Shown here in pieces: positions 49,741 through 64,000 of a DNA stretch of 64,000 nucleotides. The stretch's first letter is position 1; every line of letters begins with the position of its first letter. Origin of the DNA: Marsupella aquatica (lineage: Eukaryota; Marchantiophyta); contig OZ316895.1 of the NCBI GenBank assembly GCA_973895155.1, forward strand, positions 12,586,001-12,650,000, written 5' to 3'. Made by a program: the position numbers and the translations under genes. Below the pieces are notes generated by a model that worked only from the letters and a program-made list of their open reading frames with translations, ran no database searches and was not told where the DNA came from.

Positions 49741-51457
49741 TCATTGTATTTTAGGGCCAGCCCCACCAGATTCTTGGCAAAAACGTTCTTGCCTAGTGTG
49801 TGGGCCAGGGTTCACTTCAGTTTTCTTGGCAAATTAAAATATTCTTGCCTAGTGTGTTACTGGCCAAGGGTCACTTTAGGTTTCTTTGCAAAAGGTTCTT
49901 GCCTAGTGACAGTAAATAGTGTCACTTGCAAGGAAATGGAAAGTTTGATCACACAGTAATTAGTATTTGTGACAGACCCACCATTAAAACAATAAAATTA
50001 GTGAATAAAATACCTGAAACTTGGTTTTAATCATGATTATCATTTGAGTTGCACTTGATGCTGGGATAGATCCCACATTAGACTTCAGGACTCTGATGGA
50101 CCAAGCACTTTCTAACACCAAAACATTTGAGTATTTGCAAAAAGCAAAGCAAATTAAAAGTAATTGTGTTACCTGTCTGAAAAGCAATGTTATAAAGGAC
50201 TCTTTGCAAGTTGCAGCAGTCTATCCAAGCATCTTGCCTTACATGAGCTTCAATTTCTTTTAGCAGTCACTATGAGCATTCACAATTTTATGCGTCAGAA
50301 GGTGAATATATATATCACATTGTCTACAAAAACCGCCAAACTAGTGGAAAATACAAGGGAAAACCCTCATGATGCTCGTGAGTCTCCCACAAGTACTGTA
50401 GTGCTTGATATCATTGATCATTCACATTTATTTGTGTCTCAGAATAAGTATTTATCAAGTTGTCAAAGAACAAACCTTGGGAGACAGGATCCCAAAGGCA
50501 GGAGGTCACCCAACACCAACCCACCGACCCCCCCCCCCCCACCCCCCCAAAAAATATTTTTAAAAATTAAAAATAATAATTTAATCTAGAAAATTTGCAA
50601 AGGAACTCAAACGCTCAAATAGTACGTAATAAAACTGGAAGACTTGGTGAAGCTAGTAAACTGCACAGAAGGGTATGTCTAACCGTAAGTAAAAAGGCGC
50701 TTTTGACCCCGGTTCATCTCAGTCCCAAGGTCTCCAGGTCAAACATGGTGGGGTTCCAGTGAACATCATGCAGCTTCTCCCAAGCAACAGACTTCTCCTA
50801 ACCCACGTCCACTTGTTTCCTTCCAATTGCAGCGCAGATAAGAATCGCCATGATCATCATTCGTCCATGGACTTTGATTCAATTCTGCCATGGCCTATCA
50901 TAATCCACCAGTTCTTACCATTATAGGTAATTGAGACTGGCCATAGCAGAGGAGGGGAGTCCAACAAGAGGAAGTCTGGAGACCTCGTTTATATAGAGTA
51001 GAGGAAATGGGGTGACTCCCATAGTAGGGGAAGGGAGTCACAACAAGGACTTGGACACCCCTTTTATTACGAATGGTTAGACCTAGTGGTTTAAAATCCT
51101 TATCTATACGCAGACGCATCCCAGGGGAGGTCATATCTCTTAGCCATGGACTTTGTCTCAGAGGTTCCTCAGAGAAGCTACAGTCCTCCGTCCTTAAAGT
51201 GTGCAACTATAAGTAACACCACCGCCCACAATCAGAACCAAACCATCCGAAGCTGAGAATCCAGCTCAATTCATCAGAGCTTCGTTGCCTAGCTTTACCC
51301 CAGCTCCGAAATCTCACTGATATCAATCGGACTCACTCGACGAATTGTGTCGACTGAGTCATCACCCTTTTGCTCACAGAGCGTGCGAATTGACACAATT
51401 GTGGCTAGAATTTGATCATTTGAAGCAATCAATCGTACCACTAGAGTGTAGTGCACC
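49741..51457. other. Unit B sequence upstream of germin-like gene 4
   Basis: Collinear in part with 38080-39600. A poly-C tract with one A lies at about 50529-50548. A TATATAG-type box near 50990-50997 is a weak promoter candidate for the gene starting at 51458. No other gene. Confidence 0.4.
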
Positions 51458-52496
51458 ATGACCAAGTCGATGGCGTTTCTGGGACTGCTGCTGCTTGCGG
51501 CAGTGGCGGTACAGACAGTTCGTGCGAGTGATCCGGACCTGACCACGGATTTCAACGTGACGAACCCGACTGCGGACAATTTCACCTTCATCGGATTCCG
51601 CAACCCTCAGCCGCTAGGCCGAGGAAAGGCAGCGCCCACGCCCGCCCCTATTTCAGGGCTCAGCGGGCTGGGCCTCGCGGCTGTGCTGTTCGAGTTCGGC
51701 CCACAGTCGCAGATTGATCCCCATACTCACCCTCGCGGCACCGAAGTGTTTTACGTGCTCTCAGGTATGGACAGTTTAGTCCGTGTTCCATTGTTCCAAT
51801 GACGGATATGCTTTTACACTTCAATCCCAGCCATGTGCGTGATGTATTGTCCAAAACCTGATCAGTGACTTTCCTAGTGCCGGACTACTTTAACAGTTGC
51901 TTGTTTACACTCGATTCGAATTAGCTCCCATTTGGGTCATTTGAATATATGCTTAATTTCGTACTTGTATTTGATTCCTTTGCACTCTAGTTAAAATCTC
52001 TGGTCACTGATCTGTGTCACATAATCTAGATCATCATGTGACCAAGTTGTGGTATCATTGTCCAAAGAAAAGGTCCGTACTGTGAAGTGTAATTTATGTC
52101 AAACTCATCAAGAATCTCAATTTCCGGCGTGAAGAGTAGAACGATAAACGATTGTTATGCTGTACGTGAATTGCAGGGTCATTGGACGTGGGATTTGTTG
52201 ACACCGCCAACAGCCTCTTCGAGACTACAGTGGAGAAGGGCGATATCTTTGTGTTTCCCAAGGGATTGCTGCACTGGCAGCGCAACAATGGTCGGGGAAC
52301 AGCCTCTGGCTACTCAGTGCTCTCCAGTGAGAACCCCGGAACTCTCCTCATTGCCGAAGCTCTGTTGACCGCCGGTGGCACGGGTATCCCTGATATTGTT
52401 CTCACCACTGCCTTCGGTATCAGTACCAGCAACCACGATATAGACCAAATCAAAAAAGCCGTCGCTACCAGGAACAATCAGACCTTGCATTTGTAG
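51458..52496 (+). CDS. GLP: Germin-like protein (cupin), gene 4
   Basis: Exons 51458-51764 and 52177-52496, intron GT-AG of 412 bp, phase 1. The product is 208 residues, starting MTKSMAFLGLLLLAAVAVQT with a signal peptide. Metal ligands are His89, His91, Glu96 and His135. Box 1 reads HTHPRGTE, where the paralogues have HTHPRATE. Box 2 follows VEKGDIFVFPKG. There are no cysteines, and a C-terminal NQT sequon is present. The gene is the unit B twin of gene 3 and is intact. Expected role: secreted metal-binding cupin of the cell wall, enzymatic activity not predictable. Confidence 0.93.
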
Positions 52497-54750
52497 TGTA
52501 CGCAGATTGGCCCAGAACCAATGATAACGTTCATTCGGATGCTCGCTCGCCGAAGGACTCGTCAGGGTTTGTGTGCATTCATTGGAAGCAAACTTTATAG
52601 AAAGCTCGAGGGTACAATCTAACGTTTTGTTAGTGTACTTCGTAGAATTTTGAATTCACAATATAGACATCGAAATGATATATTAGATATGAGGACAGAC
52701 TTATTAGGTCTGGCTATAGACTTATTTGTTCAATCAATGACAATGAAGATTTGTCATTGATTAACACCATATTATTATGTGTTTGAATTTTTTTAATTTG
52801 CTTTTATAAATTTGATTGAATCATATTTTAAAACTCCAGGAATTATCCAAAAATTCAGTTTTATCATAATTGAGTTAATTTCACCGTCTCCCCTTACACA
52901 TATGTGGGTGGTAGCCTCAACGTGACAACATGAGCGACCGATCTCTGAGTCACGAGTTTAACTAGGCAGGAGGTGGTATTTGTATTTTAATGGACGGTGC
53001 AGGTCGATTAAGTCACGCTGTTCTCTTCAGAAATCCGTCGTTGGCAGTTGTCAAAATCCGCACCATGTCGAAATTGTCTCCTGTGTGATTGAGTGTTTTC
53101 GGACACATGATCTACGCTTTGATTTTCCATAATTGACAGAATCAAAAACGGTACGTGCATTGAATGACTTGACCTCGTGACGAGAATTCACTCACAAGTA
53201 TGGACATCGGGTTGGAAAAGCACATATCTTACAGTCGGTGCTATATTTGGACTTGTGTAGCCTGTGGAGTCACGGTCGGCAGCATTTTCACATCTCCCGG
53301 CCGACTGCTGTGACTTGGATCTTCTGTGTCTGGGTATTGACGAACAGCTGGATCATGGCAATTATAACCTACACTAGCTCCCTATGGGTTAGCAGCCCGC
53401 TCTTGATCAAGTTTAAACTACGCGCTATTCAGAACTGTCGTCTGTTCAATACAAAGGAAGTCTGAGAAGGTCAGGATGTATTTTTGCTTCTCTCAGAGCA
53501 AGCTCCTCCAAAATGGGATCTAAACCAACTGATCTCTTGATTTTCTGAATGGTCATAGCCTGCAACAAAGTCAGTGACTAAAAACGAATATTATCTCAAG
53601 GAGTTCAACTACTGGAATAACATCGAACTATCCTTTCGTCACATTTTTCTATCAAATAGTTCACCTGACCGCTTTAAAATATATTGACAGTAGTATCCAG
53701 AAATTCACTTACACTTGCAATGGGTTAATTCTTCATGGGGTAATTCTTCATGGGGTAATTCTTCATGTGCTGTAGACGTATACTCACCCAAATCTCCCCA
53801 AGACTTCACTGGACAGCTGCAATGCTCTGCTGCCCTTCCGTTATAGCTGTAACTTACAGTCGAAATGAACTATGCTGTCAGTTACGAGGCCCACCCCTTG
53901 CTATCAAATGGGTGGTCGGTTTAAGTTCTTATGTCAAGACCGGTCTGGACTGTCCTTTGCCAGAAGCAGAGCGTCTCCACTTCGTGTGATGTCATCGAAG
54001 TGGTCAAATTGGAGCCAGAAATCGTACAGTAGCTACAGTAGATTGCTTTTAGAAGCAATAGACGCATCTTCGGTGAACTTTGAATGGCAAGTGGAATCGA
54101 TGTGGGATTCCACTCTTGACACTAAAATAGCTGTATCACGGCAAAAGCATTCAAGAAAATTGGTGTACATATGGCCGGAGAGAAGGCAAGCAACATTCGG
54201 TGTCCTCAACAAAATAAAAACTCCAAAGAAGTAGCGGGTTTCACGTCAGCGGAGATACCTCACTTTTTGGGGGGAGTTGTACAATCACAATTCTAGGGGA
54301 TAATTGAAGACACACTCTACTATGCGGGCAGGCAAATTTAGAGATGTACCGGCAACCTAGAGTGCTGACGAATTATCTTTGCTTATAAGGGCTTCTCCAT
54401 TATTTACTATGGAACAAATTACTTTTCCATACCCATCATGAAGCTATTTGGTACTCAGTCAATGACCAGATCCCGGGGGACGACCAGACAGATAGGTTCA
54501 TTATTTCAAGATTACTTTTGAGGTAAACTGTGAGGCAGGGAATTCATGTCGATCTCGGGTTACATCTTGACAACTACAGACCATATGTAGAGCCACAGAC
54601 AGTTCATACGCTGTTGTGTTCAAGCTATTCCATCTTAAGAACTACACCTAACAAGCAAGTATCTCGTGGACAGCAAACCTCTACTCTTAGTAGCCGGGCT
54701 AAGTTAGCAGTTAAGAAAACTTGCTCGTCACGGCCCTCGCTCAGAAGCTA
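52497..54750. other. Unit B sequence between germin-like gene 4 and GSNOR
   Basis: Collinear with 40721-41681 and 43690-44837. It contains the empty site (about 53680-53695) for the 41.68-43.54 kb insertion. ATTCTTCATGGGGTA is present in short tandem near 53730-53762. No gene recognised. Confidence 0.45.
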
Positions 54751-60149
<5,399 letters not shown>

Positions 60150-60414
60150 GACTGCAATCGGACCGGACCAGCTGGAGAATGGTGCACAACAAAGCAGCGA
60201 ATGGAAACGGAGGAGACTCCTTTGAATAGACAGAGACTGCAATTGACGAAGCAAAGGGTGACTGTCTTGTCAAAAGAAGTAGAAATCAGGAGTTCCCTTC
60301 AGCCCCTTTGCTTTGGCTTTGGCTCTCGTTCACTGCACCATGCCTGTAGGCGCTAGAGCATATGGATGTCCACGAAAAGAATGACCACAATCGTTCACTG
60401 CACCATGCAAAAAG
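60150..60414. other. 5' flank of GSNOR
   Basis: Holds the presumed 5' untranslated leader and promoter of the minus-strand GSNOR gene. No clear TATA box was recognised. Confidence 0.4.
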
Positions 60415-60598
60415 CCTATCCACGAAAGAATGAGCCCCATTTATTGTGCAATCCTATTTGGACCTCATACTACTAACCTGATTCCTTGAACTTAAATAGG
60501 AGGAAAGGCTATCCACGAAAGAATGAGCCCCATTTTACTGTGGAATCTTATTTAGTCCTATATTACTAGCCTGAAAAAACAATAGGAGGAAACCTTGC
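60415..60598. repeat. Tandem duplication, about 94 bp, two copies
   Basis: CTATCCACGAAAGAATGAGC opens each copy (about 60415 and 60509) and AATAGGAGGAAA closes it. A partial third copy begins at about 60367. Non-coding. Confidence 0.75.
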
Positions 60599-60709
60599 AC
60601 AAATAAGGAATCCTTCCCTCATTTAATATTCCTTCCCTCATTTAATCTCAGTTGTGCTCTCATTTAGAGTCATTGTCTAGAGTAGGTTTAGATAGCACTT
60701 TATTAGTAA

Positions 60710-61260
60710 GATTTGAAATCCCCATGGATCACAAGGTTGGTCTTTGAAACCCTCATGGACCAGGTTTCCCAACATTGGAGTTTTATTGTAGAAACTTGAT
60801 ATTCATGAATTCAAGTATTTTTTTTAGTTTTGTGCATATGCTAGACCAATAAGTAACTAAGCTACACTTCTATGAAAGTGACAGTGAATGTTTGGCCATT
60901 TTGGGTGAGTTTTGCATCATACAATGCCGGCCAAGGGTAAATTTCAGTAGATTAATTTTCATTGTGTGGATATGAAATATTAGGCCTTGCTATTTTTCCA
61001 ACTTCCTGTTCATTTCTAGTTGCTTGGCAGCTGCAAAACTAAAAATTATTATAGGACTTATAATCGTCAAGTTATGCACCCCAAACTCCCAAGGACCACC
61101 AAAATGTGGTCCACAGGAGCATTGTGTCCAGCTTGGTTTACTTAGCTTGGCTTCAGTTTCCTTATTTTTCATTTAGTCCCCAAGATAGAATCTACAGCCA
61201 TGATGGACCAAGCTTGTGAAACATGATTTCCCCATGGACCATGACACCCTTCAGACTGTC
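60710..61260 (+). repeat. Dispersed repeat family R1, copy 3
   Basis: Landmarks in the same order as copy 2: GGATCACAAGGTTGGTCTTT near 60725, AGATTAATTTTCATTGTG near 60948, CGTCAAGTTATGCACC near 61066, GTGTCCAGCTTGG near 61124. Diverged; no coding capacity. Confidence 0.7.
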
Positions 61261-62095
61261 ACTTGCTCTTACTCTTTTCAATTTCATAACCTTGTCATCA
61301 GCAAAATTTGATTTTCAATCTATCCACAAAATGGGCTCTTAGTGGGTTCCTTATTAGGAGCTACTTGAGATAGCAATCTATTTATAGTGAGACTATCTTT
61401 GCAGCACGTAATACTGAAGGATAGCCAACAAGGGTGGACCCTACCAGGAGGAAGAGAGGGTTAAAGTGTCCAACCAGGGGATTGGGTTCTCCCCCTACTA
61501 CACAACCCACCCCTCCCACACAAATAACTTCCACACTCATCTCTGTAGAGGGGTAAATGAGATCAGGACCTTTATTATTAGAGTTGGGTCCTATGGTCTA
61601 GTTTGAGAGACCTAGTTCAGGAAGCTAGGGCATTCATTTTGGGTCTAGGATTGAAAGGTCTCAGGTTCAACTCCTCTTCCTTGCACACACATTAGCCCAC
61701 TAGAATGACTGTGGAAGATATAGAGTGGGTGTGGGATGGGTGTTGGGGGTTCATGTTAAGTGCTAATATGTTAGAAAGGCATGACCATGTGGGTGGACAA
61801 GCCCCGGGGACAAGCATAGCCCTTGAGTCTAAGAGGGCATTCAACCCCTTGTGAGATGTCCTGCATGCATATGCAAACTCACAAACATGGATGCAATATT
61901 TTGCAGACCACTATACATAATGTGAAGTGACAAACTACTCTATTGTACATATTCATCAGGAATTCATTTTTCATGAAGAAAGTAATAGATTAATATTCTA
62001 TTGTACGATAAACTCTAAGTGAAGATGGAGACTGAGAATTATTTTCTTGAAGATGGAGGAATTATTCTCTCCAACACTAGACATGTCTGCACTAA
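61261..62095. other. Intergenic DNA, nothing recognised
   Basis: No motif-bearing open frame or clear repeat before the MITE at 62096. Confidence 0.4.
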
Positions 62096-62836
62096 GAGCA
62101 TCTCCAACGGTGTCGTTTTGCTGCCCCCTATCGACCAAATATCCATATGGCAGCCCTTTTTTGCGGATTCCATCTCCCACCATGCCCCACAACCTTCAAA
62201 AGTTTGGAGGCTCGATGTCTATTCTCTGCCTACCTGCCGCCAGATTTGGCCTGGAAGGAGGTTGGCATTCTATCTTGGAGACAAGGCCTCCATAGGCATC
62301 GATGGCCAGCAACAGCCCACTTGTTTGTCAATCTGCCTATGTACATTGTTCCTCCATTGTTCTGTAGGGTCCATTGACCAAAATCAGAAGCAAGCAGCCT
62401 GGGAAGTCTTTGACTGGCAAACTTGGAAGTTGATTTCTTCAATACAAAAGTGAAGTATCTAGTGAAAGTAGTGGGCGTTCAATGTAGGAGCACTTCGAGT
62501 ACACAATCGCCAAGCTCAATTCTTCCAGGATCAGAACGGCAAAGGGTGAAGGTCCTGTTGTGTGAAGAAGGTCAAAAATCTCGACATTCTTCAAAGGTTT
62601 CGTGGTAGAAAGTGATGAACAGAGCACAAGCAGGTTGGGCCAGGGTGGTTCAAACCGCAACTTGAAGGGTTCAAATGTCAGGTCAGAGAATGGTGATCGA
62701 CTTTGTGGTGGAACTGATGGGGTTGCAAACTTTGGCAGCTCTCTGAGCAGCTACCCAGCTCCTTAAAATGGCCGGTACTTCTCAAGGTATGTGGCGGGAT
62801 AGTGGTCAGTGACCGCCTAATCCACTGGAGATGCTC
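62096..62836. mobile_element. MITE, PIF/Harbinger-like
   Basis: A 741-bp element with 11-bp terminal inverted repeats GAGCATCTCCA, flanked by TAA at 62093-62095 and 62837-62839. A 3-bp TAA/TTA target duplication is typical of PIF/Harbinger elements. It encodes no transposase, so it would be non-autonomous. Open frames within it (up to 144 codons) have no known domain. Confidence 0.75.
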
Positions 62837-64000
62837 TAATGATCTAGAGTACAATCTACACACTAAATCTAAGTCTATGACACTCACCTTAGTTCAACAA
62901 TACAATAAGTTTCTTTAACCTTTTGCATGTTGAGTTATTAAATTGGTGAGGTCAGTTACATATGACTTTGCTGTGCAAACAAATTCTGGGTCAAAATAGC
63001 AAGAAATAAACAACTCATATTACAGATGTACTCTCCTCACCTAATGTCAGCCATGGACCCATGCTAATTAGCCCTGGCTTGGCTGGTTTAGTAGCCAAGC
63101 CATATATGTTTGATGATCAACGCTTGGAAAACTTAGTAGTGGGCCCACACTCTGCTAACCCTAGCATCTGATTCACGCTTGGCTAATTAGGTCAAGAACC
63201 CATGCGAAGCTAATTTTTGCAGAGCATGCATGCTCAGCATGAGATCATAACCCAATGCCATAGGGACAGATTATGAGCTAGGTTAAGGTTAGGGACAGAT
63301 TATGAGCTAGGGTAAGGTTATAACCTCACTTGACAAGAAACTCTAAATTAGCTTCACTGCTCTAGATGAAGAACATCCAAATAGGGTAGAGATTAAAGAA
63401 CATTCAATTCACAACCTGAAATTTGGGCTAAGATTTAAAGCTACTTTGTTAGAGTCCAACTTGAGGCCAACTTATAGATTGGTGGCACCTGCCCCCACAC
63501 TCGATTGTTTAGCACTACGTAGTTCCTTGTAGTGCAAAGCAGAGCGGAGGCGCAATGCAACGGAGGTCGAGGCACTTCCCGCAGGGCAGGAGCATTTAAT
63601 GCAGCACCTTTGGCCTTGCCTGTGGGGGGTCACTTGCCAGGGGTGACCTCGTGCCCCCTGGCCTCCGATCCTTTGGGTTTAGTGGCCGCTCATGCAACCA
63701 GCCCCAACCCCGTGCTAACATGTGTCCACCCTTTTCAGCCTCTACAGATTTGTTTGTTGACCGTCTGGTTTATTGCGTGCGGCCTCACCTTGGTGCCGTT
63801 GTCATGGCGTTTTACTCAACTCCCTTTCTTGTGTGACCTACTGACTGGTGGCTGTTGTGGGGGTTTGGGTGACTGGCGTCCGGTCTATGGGGCCTCGGGC
63901 CCTAGTGTTGGTGATCTGCATGTGGCCATTGCTTCTTGGGTGACGTGCTGTTTCGGATCCAAGGGTGGTGTTTCTTCTAGTCTGAGGTGCAGCCATGGGA
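62837..64000. other. Unassigned DNA at the right edge
   Basis: A tandem pair of about 30 bp (GGGACAGATTATGAGCTAGG) lies at 63265-63325. From about 63530 the sequence is GC-richer than its surroundings and may be the start of another feature beyond the window. No gene can be supported. Confidence 0.4.

Noticed and set aside
62019-62453. 144-codon open frame
   Set aside because: Overlaps the MITE and its left target site; no domain recognised.

Overview
The window is nuclear DNA of a land plant. The evidence is spliced genes with GT-AG introns, a plant-type Ty1/copia retrotransposon primed by initiator tRNA-Met, LINE fragments, germin-like proteins, and a glutathione-dependent class III alcohol dehydrogenase (GSNOR). 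The exact lineage cannot be fixed by eye. The short cysteine-free germin-like proteins would suit a seedless plant (bryophyte, lycophyte or fern), but this is a guess.

Only five intact host genes are supported. Four are two-exon germin-like (cupin) genes: 21.66-22.83 kb (+), 30.20-31.30 kb (-), 39.61-40.72 kb (+) and 51.46-52.50 kb (+). The fifth is a ten-exon GSNOR gene on the minus strand (54.75-60.15 kb), which assembles into a complete 380-residue protein with every zinc ligand at its canonical position. A broken GSNOR copy lies at 44.84-47.21 kb (-).

The third and fourth germin-like genes and the two GSNOR copies belong to a tandem segmental duplication. Unit A runs from about 33.84 to 47.205 kb and unit B from about 47.206 to 59.37 kb. 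The junction falls inside exon 2 of the truncated GSNOR copy. Unit B also provides empty sites that reveal two insertions in unit A.

The rest is mostly transposon-derived. At 6.80-13.29 kb there is a near-complete Copia element with 421-bp LTRs, a 5-bp target duplication and three coding lesions. At 15.3-17.6 kb a dead LINE contains a solo LTR, which in turn contains an oppositely oriented solo LTR. Two elements with terminal inverted repeats lie at 4.67-5.99 kb (carrying a 59-bp minisatellite) and 19.2-20.4 kb. A MITE flanked by TAA lies at 62.10-62.84 kb. The least familiar signal is a dispersed family of purine-rich arrays built on GATGTC, headed by a GTGCRTTGCAC palindrome, at about 18.0, 26.7, 35.3-36.4 and 42.7-43.5 kb. 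Two of its copies sit where unit B has no insertion, so the family appears mobile.

No tRNA, rRNA, CRISPR array or bacterial-type operon was seen.
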